Source: Spirochaetales bacterium Spiro_01 (GTDB lineage: Bacteria; Spirochaetota; Spirochaetia; Sphaerochaetales; Sphaerochaetaceae). From it: 6,457 nucleotides of DNA. The notes beneath the pieces are model-generated. The model saw only the letters and a program-made list of their open reading frames with translations, searched no databases and was not told the origin of the DNA. The translations under genes were made by a program, and so were the position numbers. Below, piece after piece: positions 1-5,131 of this stretch (the stretch's first letter is position 1; each line of letters begins with the position of its first letter). The DNA is taken from positions 1 to 6,457 of the forward strand of contig LVBC01000087.1 in assembly GCA_001604265.1 (NCBI GenBank), read 5' to 3'.

Positions 1-590
1 ACAGCCTGGAGGATTCTGTTTGCCAGATGGCCGGGACAGTCCTTCTTTACAATTACAGGAGCCTTGCCCCAGGATGCAAGACGCTCCTTTGTTGCAACTG
101 CGTATTCGTACTTCGTCCAGTCGCTCATGACCACTTCCACAAGAGGAACGAGGTGACCTGGGAACCAGAAGTGTGTGGTGAGGCACCTTTCCTTGTGAAC
201 TGTCTTCGCTGCGATATCTGTAATTCTCATGCCGCTTGTGTTCGATGCTATGATGACCTCTGGAGGAAGGGCGGCATCCAGTTCCTGGAATACCTGCTGC
301 TTCAGTTCGAGGTTCTCGTATACTGCCTCAATGACGAACTCCGACTGATCGAGAACAGAGCTGTCCAGGACCCTGGCCTCGAGGATCTCGCAAGCTCTGG
401 AGAAATGCTCCTCTGTCGCGAGCTCGTTGTCGACAAGCTCCCTCATCGCAGTGATTGCCATATCGCGACCTTTCTGGGCCTTTTCGACTGTTCTGTTTGT
501 GATGAAGGTCCTACTGCCTGCAAGAGCACTCCTTGCTGCAATTCCACTTCCCATGTTGCCGCTGCCGACTATCAGTACATGATCTCTCAT
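1..590 (-). CDS. 3-hydroxyacyl-CoA dehydrogenase family protein (N-terminal part, cut by window edge)
   Basis: Members of this family oxidise 3-hydroxyacyl-CoA to 3-ketoacyl-CoA, or run in reverse, in the cytoplasm, in fatty-acid or butyryl-CoA metabolism. The 196 visible residues begin with a Rossmann fold: the dinucleotide loop GSGNMGSG is at residues 9-16. They continue with SNTS at 116-119, THFWFPGHLVPLVEVV at 139-154 and PGHLANR at 186-192. The residues matching the family's active site are present: Ser119 or Ser116, His140, Glu152 and Asn191. Two things are unusual. The usual HFFNP reads HFWFP, and the second strand ends in Asn-Arg-Thr (32-34) instead of an acidic residue, which suggests NADP rather than NAD. 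The ATG at 590-588 is preceded by a near-perfect AGGAGGT. The C-terminal dimerisation domain lies beyond base 1. The family is secure. The substrate is not, and a related beta-hydroxyacid type dehydrogenase is possible. Confidence 0.85.
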   Translation of the reverse strand, partial: MRDHVLIVGSGNMGSGIAARSALAGSRTFITNRTVEKAQKGRDMAITAMRELVDNELATEEHFSRACEILEARVLDSSVLDQSEFVIEAVYENLELKQQVFQELDAALPPEVIIASNTSGMRITDIAAKTVHKERCLTTHFWFPGHLVPLVEVVMSDWTKYEYAVATKERLASWGKAPVIVKKDCPGHLANRILQA

Positions 591-620
591 ACGATACCTC
601 CTCATGGCCTTGCCTGAATG

Positions 621-648
621 ATAATATGGGATTGCCCTCTGCTGTGAA
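621..648 (-). promoter_or_regulatory. Putative promoter of the hydroxyacyl-CoA dehydrogenase gene
   Basis: Read on the minus strand, a -35-like TTCACA (648-643) is followed after 16 bases by a -10-like TATTAT (626-621). Each matches five of six bases of the sigma-70 consensus. Transcription would start near 614, giving a leader of about 24 bases that contains the AGGAGGT site. The 8-base palindrome ACAATTGT (649-656) abuts the -35. Position and spacing are good, but the call rests on short matches only. Confidence 0.45.
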
Positions 649-699
649 CAATTGTCCTGTTTTTCCTCCAGAATGGACGGTAGTGCATTTGTTCAATGC

Positions 700-712
700 C
701 TTGCCAGGCAAG
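700..712. promoter_or_regulatory. Short perfect inverted repeat CTTGCC-A-GGCAAG
   Basis: A 6-base inverted repeat with a single central base lies in the divergent intergenic region, about 50 bases upstream of the dehydrogenase promoter and 60 bases upstream of the thrS -35. A one-base loop cannot fold as an RNA hairpin of that length. If functional, it would therefore more likely be a protein-binding site on DNA. No regulator can be named. Confidence 0.25.
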
Positions 713-773
713 TGTTTTCTCTCTTTGTCCCTGTACTATTGCACAACGACCTCTTTTGTTCGGGAAAGGGTGG

Positions 774-803
774 TTCACTAATTCAACAATTATCATTTAT
801 AAT
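774..803 (+). promoter_or_regulatory. Putative thrS promoter
   Basis: A perfect -10 hexamer TATAAT (798-803) lies 18 bases downstream of a TTCACT (774-779) that matches four of six -35 bases. The predicted start near 810 gives a thrS leader of about 48 bases, which contains the hairpin at 822-838. No other consensus -10 lies between here and thrS. Confidence 0.6.
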
Positions 804-821
804 GCTATCCGTATCACTGCG

Positions 822-851
822 TCCTACCAAAGGTAGGAGCCAATAGGAGCC
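822..851 (+). promoter_or_regulatory. thrS leader hairpin with duplicated TAGGAGCC around the ribosome binding site
   Basis: TCCTACC (822-828) pairs perfectly with GGTAGGA (832-838) around an AAA loop, giving a 7-bp stem near the 5' end of the predicted transcript. The octamer TAGGAGCC occurs at 834-841 and again at 844-851. The second copy holds the AGGAG (845-849) that sits 9 bases before the thrS ATG. TCCTA (822-826) could alternatively pair with the second TAGGA (844-848) and hide the ribosome binding site. The 7-bp form should be favoured. A regulatory role is inference; the stem may only protect the mRNA end. Confidence 0.4.
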
Positions 852-858
852 TAGAGAA

Positions 859-2643
859 ATGAAGATTATCTATAAGGACGGCACTGTTGCAGAGTGTCCA
901 GCTGAAGAAGTAACGCACGTACTCAGACACTCCGCTGCACATATCATGGCACAGGCAATCCAGAGACTCTATCCGAATGCGATTTTCGGCTATGGTCCTG
1001 CAACCGATAAGGGATTCTACTATGACGTGGACCTTGGAGACACAAAACTCACGGACGAGGATCTTGTGACCATCGAGAACGAGATGAAGAAGATCGTCAA
1101 GGAGAAGCTTCCCATCAGGCCATTCATCCTTAATCGCGATGAAGCCATAAAGCTGATGCACGACAGGGGCGCAAAGTACAAGGAAGAGCACATAGGCGAC
1201 CTTCCTGAGGATGCGATCATCAGCTTCTACCAGCAGGGAGACTATATCGATATGTGCGTTGGACCACATATCACATATACAAGCGCACTGAAGGCCTTCA
1301 AGATCACCCAGCAGGGCGGCGCCTACTGGAAGAACGACTCTTCAAGGAAGATGCTTACAAGAATCAACGGCGTTGCTTTTGCGACCAAGGAGGAGCTTGA
1401 AGAGTACGAGAGACAGCAGGAGGAGGCAAAGGCCCGCGACCATAGAAGGATCGGTCAGCAGATGCAGCTCTTCATGTCCGACGATCTCGTTGGAAAGGGC
1501 ATGCCGATGTTCCTTCCGAACGGCTACACCGTATGGAGAGAGCTTGAGAACTACATCAGGAACAAGGAGCTCAAGCTGGGCTATCAGCATGTAATGACCC
1601 CTTGTGTCGGTACCGTAGACCTCTACAAGACCTCTGGTCACTGGGCACACTACCAGAAGAACATGTTCCCTCCGATGGAGGTCGAGGGTGAGACCTTCGT
1701 TCTGAGGCCTATGAACTGTCCTCACCACATGATGATCTACGCAAACAGACCGCACAGCTACAAGGAGCTGCCTATCAGGATTGCTGAGATCGCACATGAC
1801 TTCAGATTCGAGACCAGTGGTACATTGAAGGGTATCGAGAGAGGACGCCACTTCTGCCAGAACGACTCTCATATCTTCGTGACTCCGGAGCAGATCGAGA
1901 GCGAGTTCAAGGGTGTCGTGGACCTCATCTTCGAGACCTACAAGGACTTCGGAATCACCGACTATCGCTGTGTTCTCTCGCTGAGAGACCCCAACGACAA
2001 GGTGAAGTACCATCCAGATGACCAGATGTGGGACATGGCCGAGGCCTCCCTCAGAAAGGTACTCGACGACATCGGTATCGAGTATACCGAGGAGATCGGT
2101 GAGGCAGCCTTCTATGGCCCGAAGCTCGATGTCAATGTAAAGCCAGCTATTGGTAACGAGTACACTCTCTCCACCTGCCAGCTCGACTTCTGTCTGCCTG
2201 CAAAGTTCGACCTGAAGTACATCGATGCAGACAACAGCGAGAAGACTCCAGTCGTCCTCCACAGAGCTATCCTCGGTTCCATCGACCGCTTCATGGCCTA
2301 CATCATCGAAGAGACAAAGGGCAAGTTCCCGACCTGGCTGGCTCCGATGCAGGTCAAGGTCCTTCCGGTCTCCGAGAAGACCATGGAGTATGCGACCAGG
2401 TGCTACAATGCTCTGCTCGATGAGGATGTTAGAGTTGTACTGGATGACAGATCCGAGAAGATCGGCTACAAGATCCGCGAGGCTCAGCAGGAGGACAGAG
2501 TTCCCTACATGCTCATAATCGGTGCAAAGGAAGAGGAAGAGGGTACAGTAAGCGTACGTAACAGAGTCGGCGAGACTACAACGATGAAGCTCGATGAGTT
2601 CATCACCAAGGTCAGGACCGAGATCAGGACGAGAGCCTTCTGA
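859..2643 (+). CDS. thrS: Threonyl-tRNA synthetase lacking the TGS domain
   Basis: This cytoplasmic class II synthetase attaches threonine to tRNA-Thr and clears mischarged serine. It has 594 residues, against about 640 for the E. coli enzyme. The difference is the N-terminal TGS domain, reduced to roughly 18 residues. The editing domain follows, with the HxxxH pair His24/His28 and the Cys133/His137 pair in CVGPH. The catalytic core spans about 200-490. It has the expected zinc ligands Cys287 (RPMNCPHH), His338 (NDSHIF) and His468 (VLHRAILGS), the motif 2 Arg316 (FRFE) and the motif 3 Arg477. A C-terminal HGTP anticodon-binding domain covers about 493-590, including DDRSEKIGYKIREAQ. The ATG is fixed by AGGAG 9 bases upstream, so the short N-terminus is real. 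The motif 2 loop reads RGRHFCQND where RVRGFTQDD is usual, yet the substrate-contacting Gln and Asp remain. The gene appears monocistronic, with its own promoter and terminator. Confidence 0.97.
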   Translation: MKIIYKDGTVAECPAEEVTHVLRHSAAHIMAQAIQRLYPNAIFGYGPATDKGFYYDVDLGDTKLTDEDLVTIENEMKKIVKEKLPIRPFILNRDEAIKLMHDRGAKYKEEHIGDLPEDAIISFYQQGDYIDMCVGPHITYTSALKAFKITQQGGAYWKNDSSRKMLTRINGVAFATKEELEEYERQQEEAKARDHRRIGQQMQLFMSDDLVGKGMPMFLPNGYTVWRELENYIRNKELKLGYQHVMTPCVGTVDLYKTSGHWAHYQKNMFPPMEVEGETFVLRPMNCPHHMMIYANRPHSYKELPIRIAEIAHDFRFETSGTLKGIERGRHFCQNDSHIFVTPEQIESEFKGVVDLIFETYKDFGITDYRCVLSLRDPNDKVKYHPDDQMWDMAEASLRKVLDDIGIEYTEEIGEAAFYGPKLDVNVKPAIGNEYTLSTCQLDFCLPAKFDLKYIDADNSEKTPVVLHRAILGSIDRFMAYIIEETKGKFPTWLAPMQVKVLPVSEKTMEYATRCYNALLDEDVRVVLDDRSEKIGYKIREAQQEDRVPYMLIIGAKEEEEGTVSVRNRVGETTTMKLDEFITKVRTEIRTRAF

Positions 2644-2672
2644 TTCTCTGAACAATACCCTATAGAAACATA

Positions 2673-2720
2673 AATACCTCTGTTTCTGGTAAGAACTACC
2701 CGAAATGGAGGTATTGTTTT
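2673..2720 (+). terminator. Intrinsic terminator of thrS
   Basis: It begins 29 bases after the thrS stop. Bases 2673-2691 fold back on 2697-2715 with 18 pairs (two G-T wobbles) and a single T-C mismatch, around the 5-base loop AGAAC. The outer arms are AATACCTC and GAGGTATT. The run GTTTT (2716-2720) follows. The stem is longer and more A+T-rich than most terminators. In the opposite direction the flank is only weakly T-rich, so any bidirectional action is uncertain. Confidence 0.8.
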
Positions 2721-2738
2721 ATCCACATGATAGAAAGA

Positions 2739-2767
2739 GAGACCTCTGCATTTTCCGCAAAGGTCTC
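2739..2767 (-). terminator. Intrinsic terminator of the argR-pgi-lipoprotein cluster
   Basis: GAGACCT (2739-2745) pairs with AGGTCTC (2761-2767). After one C-A mismatch, TGC (2747-2749) pairs with GCA (2757-2759) around a 7-base loop. Read on the minus strand, the stem is followed by a T-rich but interrupted tract, TCTTTCT (2738-2732). It lies 23 bases after the lipoprotein stop and is convergent with the thrS terminator. The imperfect T-run lowers confidence somewhat. Confidence 0.65.
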
Positions 2768-2790
2768 CATCTCTGACAACTCAGATGATT

Positions 2791-2949
2791 CTACTTGAGG
2801 GACTTCACTGCATCCCTTGTACCATGACCGATATCTCTTCCGACTGCCTTTGTGTCCTTCAGAAGCTTCTTGCCCTTGGACTGCTTGCAGGAGCAGAGCA
2901 GTGCACAGGCGATAAGGACTATAACAAGAACATAGAATAGCTTTCTCAT
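2791..2949 (-). CDS. Small entericidin-like lipoprotein (52 residues)
   Basis: The protein has a typical lipoprotein signal: basic MRK, a hydrophobic stretch at 4-18, and the lipobox LCSC with the lipidated Cys at 21. The mature part is only 32 residues, Lys-rich, and ends in GRDIGHGTRDAVKSLK. The spacing of Gly-x-Asp-Ile, Gly and Ala resembles the entericidin pattern (GxxDIxxxGxxIxxAA), whose E. coli members are small envelope lipoproteins linked to a stress-related toxin/antidote pair. The ATG has AAGGAG 7 bases upstream, directly abutting the pgi stop codon, so it is probably co-transcribed with pgi and may be translationally coupled. A hairpin terminator follows. The lipoprotein call is strong. 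The entericidin relation rests on a short, degenerate motif. No second, paired small gene is visible nearby. Confidence 0.82.
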   Translation of the reverse strand: MRKLFYVLVIVLIACALLCSCKQSKGKKLLKDTKAVGRDIGHGTRDAVKSLK

Positions 2950-2962
2950 AGTATCTCTCCTT

Positions 2963-4525
2963 TTAGATAAGCATATCTGCGTAGGACTTCAGGACTTCAT
3001 CACCTTCGCAGCCCTTCAGGACCTTCTTGGCAAGTACCTTTCCGAGCTGTACACCCTCCTGGTCGAAGGAGTTGAGGTTCCATAGCAGTCCCTGGAACAT
3101 TACCTTGTTCTCATAGTGGGCAAGCAGTGCTCCGAGAGCCTTTGGTGTGAGCTGCTCTGCATAGAGAAGGGAGGAGCATCTCTCGCCATCGAACTCCTTG
3201 TTCGGGTTCTCATCGCTCTTTCCAAGTGCGAATGCAACTATCTGGGCGGAGAGGTTCGCGTTGAGCTTGGTCTGGCTTGTCGAGCCTTCGATGACGATAT
3301 CCTTGCCTCTCTGGTTGTTCTTGAAGCCGATGAACTGGAGTGGAACGATATCGGTTCCCTGGTGCAGGAGCTGGTAGAAGCTGTGCTGGCCATTTGTACC
3401 TGGCTCGCCGAAGATCACAGGACCTGTCGCATAGTCGACCTTGTCGCCAAAGCGGTTCACGTGCTTGCCGTTGGACTCCATGTCGAGCTGCTGGAGGTGG
3501 GCCGGGAATCTTGAGAGTGCCTGCGAGTATGGAAGGATTGCTGTCGATGGGTAGCCAAGAATGTTTCTCAGATAGAGACCGATGGAGGCATCGAGGAGGG
3601 ATGGGTTCTTCCTTATATCCTTCTCGAGTGCGAGCATGTCAGCCTCGTGGGCGCCAGCGAGGAGCTCCTTGAAGACATCGTAGCCGAGGGAGAGTGAGAG
3701 GATTACTCCACCAACTGCACTTGTCGAGCTGTATCTTCCACCGATGTAGTCATCGATATAGAAGGCATCGAGAACAGAAGAGGAGCCTGCGAGTGGGCTG
3801 GTCTTGCTTGTGACAGCAACAAGATGCTTTGCAGGATCGACACCCTTGAGAGACTTTGTAACGAGCTCCTGGTTCGTCAGTGTCTCGAGTGTTGTGCCGC
3901 TCTTGGATACGAGAACGAAGAGTGTCGTCTCGGCATCGAGGCGGTCGATTACAGCTGCAGCATCGTCAGGGTCGACGTTGCTGATGAACTCGGCCTTGAG
4001 CTGCTTTGTGCCCTTTCCGGAGCAGTAGCCTGTAAGTGCAAGATAGAGTGCTCTTGGACCGAGGTCGGAGCCGCCGATACCGATCTGGCAGACTGTATCG
4101 AAGGCCTTGCCTGTGGAACCCTTGATCTCTCCATCTCTTACTTTCTCTGCAAAGACGCGGATTCTTTCAAGCTGTGCCTTGTAGAACTCGTCCTTGTCCT
4201 CTCCGTCAGCTTCTACCTTTGCACCAAGGCAGTTGCCTCTGGTCAGCTGGTGGAGAACAAGTCTCTTCTCTCCGGTGTTCATCACCTCTCCTGAGAGGAT
4301 GGCCTTGTACTTGTCGAGCACCTCCTGCTCTGAAGCCAGCTCCTGAAGATCCTGGATGATCTTGTCATCGACAGGCATTGCTGCGTAGTTGTAGGTGAGA
4401 CCACCACCTGCCTTTACATTCGAATTTTTGATTCTCTCTGCGGTGAGAACACTCTTGAGCGAGACCTTCTCTGCGCTCTGAAGAGCCTTGTAGGCCTTTG
4501 CTTTGTCCAAATTGGAATAGTTCAT
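2963..4525 (-). CDS. pgi: Glucose-6-phosphate isomerase
   Basis: This cytoplasmic enzyme interconverts glucose 6-phosphate and fructose 6-phosphate in glycolysis and gluconeogenesis. Its 520 residues are a normal bacterial length (about 450-550). Recognisable segments in order are IGIGGSDLGPRAL at 148-160, the phosphate-binding SKSGTTLET at 207-215 and the family signature IGGRYSSTSAVGG at 261-273. Then come MESNGK at 349-354 with the catalytic Glu350, GEPGTNGQHSF at 373-383 with His381, and FDQEGVQLGK ending in the catalytic Lys496. All catalytic residues appear present. The ATG is preceded by GGAAGGAGAG at close spacing. It starts 21 bases after the argR stop and is followed after 13 bases by the small lipoprotein gene, so the three probably form one transcript. 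I see no separate promoter in the 21-base gap, though one could lie inside argR. Confidence 0.97.
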   Translation of the reverse strand: MNYSNLDKAKAYKALQSAEKVSLKSVLTAERIKNSNVKAGGGLTYNYAAMPVDDKIIQDLQELASEQEVLDKYKAILSGEVMNTGEKRLVLHQLTRGNCLGAKVEADGEDKDEFYKAQLERIRVFAEKVRDGEIKGSTGKAFDTVCQIGIGGSDLGPRALYLALTGYCSGKGTKQLKAEFISNVDPDDAAAVIDRLDAETTLFVLVSKSGTTLETLTNQELVTKSLKGVDPAKHLVAVTSKTSPLAGSSSVLDAFYIDDYIGGRYSSTSAVGGVILSLSLGYDVFKELLAGAHEADMLALEKDIRKNPSLLDASIGLYLRNILGYPSTAILPYSQALSRFPAHLQQLDMESNGKHVNRFGDKVDYATGPVIFGEPGTNGQHSFYQLLHQGTDIVPLQFIGFKNNQRGKDIVIEGSTSQTKLNANLSAQIVAFALGKSDENPNKEFDGERCSSLLYAEQLTPKALGALLAHYENKVMFQGLLWNLNSFDQEGVQLGKVLAKKVLKGCEGDEVLKSYADMLI

Positions 4526-4546
4526 ATCTTCTCTCCTTCCGTTTTG

Positions 4547-5017
4547 TTATTCCTGGATCTCCGGAATACGGGTCTGGAAGCTTTCCAGCAGATCCTCCTT
4601 GGTCATCCCCTCGCGGAGAATGAGGAAGATTGTGTCGTCTCCGGCCAGAGTACCGAGGATTTCAGGGAGGTTGAGGACATCGAGGGCGAAGCAGACACTG
4701 TTCGCATGGCCCGGACGTGTCTTGACGACTCCGAAATTTCCAGAGAACTCTATTGAAAGTATACCCCTTCTTACATCCTGTATGTAGCTTTTCTCCGATT
4801 CTGTTACGAGATCGTTTTCCGGCAGAGAGTAGTAGTAGCCTGACCAGCCATCGGAGATCTTTCCGACCTTCAGCAGCTTGAGGTCCCTTGAGAGGGTGGC
4901 CTGGGTAACGTTGAAGCCCTCTTTCTTGAGCAGATCGAGAAGTGTGTCCTGGCTGTCTATCCTATTGTTCTTTATGAGTTCCTTTACTACAGCCAGTCTG
5001 TTGTGTCTTTCGCGCAC
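4547..5017 (-). CDS. argR: Arginine repressor ArgR
   Basis: This transcriptional regulator senses arginine as a hexamer and controls arginine synthesis or breakdown genes. Read from the GTG at 5017-5015 it is 156 residues, the normal ArgR length (about 150-156). AAGGAG (5029-5024) lies 6 bases upstream. An earlier in-frame ATG at 5110 would add 31 atypical residues and has no ribosome binding site. The N-terminal winged helix-turn-helix contains VTQATLSRDLKLL at 37-49, the family's DNA-recognition segment. The C-terminal oligomerisation and arginine-binding domain has KTRPGHAN at 99-106 and LPEILGTLAGDDTIF at 117-131, whose Asp pair binds arginine in the family. It heads a likely operon with pgi and is divergent from lemA, with inverted repeats between them that could mediate autoregulation. 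Confidence 0.95.
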   Translation of the reverse strand: MRERHNRLAVVKELIKNNRIDSQDTLLDLLKKEGFNVTQATLSRDLKLLKVGKISDGWSGYYYSLPENDLVTESEKSYIQDVRRGILSIEFSGNFGVVKTRPGHANSVCFALDVLNLPEILGTLAGDDTIFLILREGMTKEDLLESFQTRIPEIQE

Positions 5018-5023
5018 GTCTTT

Positions 5024-5029
5024 CTCCTT
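5024..5029 (-). promoter_or_regulatory. argR ribosome binding site that selects the GTG start
   Basis: AAGGAG on the minus strand sits 6 bases before the GTG at 5017. It decides the start in favour of the GTG over the upstream in-frame ATG at 5110, which has no such site and would lie upstream of the predicted transcription start. Confidence 0.85.
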
Positions 5030-5040
5030 GTATGCCTTTA

Positions 5041-5055
5041 TGCATTTTATATGCA
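5041..5055. promoter_or_regulatory. Inverted repeat TGCAT-N5-ATGCA in the argR leader (possible ArgR site)
   Basis: Perfect 5-base arms TGCAT (5041-5045) and ATGCA (5051-5055) flank an A+T-only 5-base centre. The arms also put ATGCA in direct repeat 11 bases apart, about one helical turn. The layout resembles the ArgR operator (TGAAT-W4-ATTCA), with one changed base per arm and one extra central base. It lies just downstream of the predicted argR start site. Autoregulation is inferred only. Confidence 0.3.
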
Positions 5056-5069
5056 ACAAATATACAACT

Positions 5070-5094
5070 TTGACATTATACTTACAAGCATAAT
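5070..5094 (+). promoter_or_regulatory. Possible lemA promoter elements with irregular spacing
   Basis: A perfect -35 hexamer TTGACA (5070-5075) is followed by CATAAT (5089-5094), a five-of-six -10 match. The gap is 13 bases, too short for ordinary sigma-70 use. A start 7-8 bases past CATAAT would fall at 5101-5102, exactly on the lemA ATG. Another CATAAT at 5108-5113 would place the start near the second possible ATG at 5129. None of these arrangements is convincing by itself. Confidence 0.3.
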
Positions 5095-5103
5095 TGATGT
5101 TAT
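5075..5103 (-). promoter_or_regulatory. Putative argR promoter
   Basis: On the minus strand, a perfect TATAAT (5080-5075) stands 17 bases after ATAACA (5103-5098), which matches four of six -35 bases. Transcription would begin near 5068, leaving a leader of about 50 bases before the GTG. The element is embedded in the inverted repeats shared with lemA, so the two divergent promoters may exclude each other. Confidence 0.55.
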
Positions 5104-5131
5104 GAAACATAATGTATATTCTTATATTATG
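5089..5131. repeat. Chain of alternating CATAA / TTATG half-sites over the lemA start
   Basis: Four half-sites alternate: CATAA (5089-5093), TTATG (5100-5104), CATAAT (5108-5113) and ATTATG (5126-5131). Each neighbouring pair forms a perfect inverted repeat, with gaps of 6, 3 and 12 bases. The chain covers the argR -35, the candidate lemA -10 and both possible lemA start codons. It could be an operator for a dimeric regulator. A+T-rich composition makes chance matches more likely. Confidence 0.4.

Noticed and set aside
27..617. A long open frame on the plus strand opposite the dehydrogenase.
   Set aside because: It is Cys-rich, with no recognisable domain, and is the antisense shadow of a well-supported coding frame.
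766..781. AAGGGTGGTTCAC resembles the T-box core (AGGGTGGnACC) upstream of an aminoacyl-tRNA synthetase gene.
   Set aside because: The match stops after AGGGTGGT. It overlaps the predicted thrS -35 rather than lying in a leader, there is no terminator with a T-run after it, and I found no specifier hairpin before it.
602..846. Short open frames on both strands in the dehydrogenase-thrS intergenic region.
   Set aside because: They overlap each other and the promoters, have no convincing ribosome binding sites, and show no lipobox, membrane or domain pattern.
1342..2655. A 437-codon open frame on the minus strand opposite thrS.
   Set aside because: Its composition is dominated by Leu, Val, Asp and His, as expected from the complement of biased thrS codons. 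It has no domain, and thrS is unambiguous.
5003..5101. A 33-residue N-terminal extension of LemA from an ATG at 5003.
   Set aside because: It would overlap the argR start antisense and run through the argR promoter and leader. It has no ribosome site, and the LemA family normally begins shortly before its membrane helix.
5018..5110. A 31-residue N-terminal extension of ArgR from an ATG at 5110.
   Set aside because: It has no ribosome binding site and is unlike ArgR. It would begin upstream of the predicted transcription start, while the GTG at 5017 has AAGGAG and gives the normal family length.
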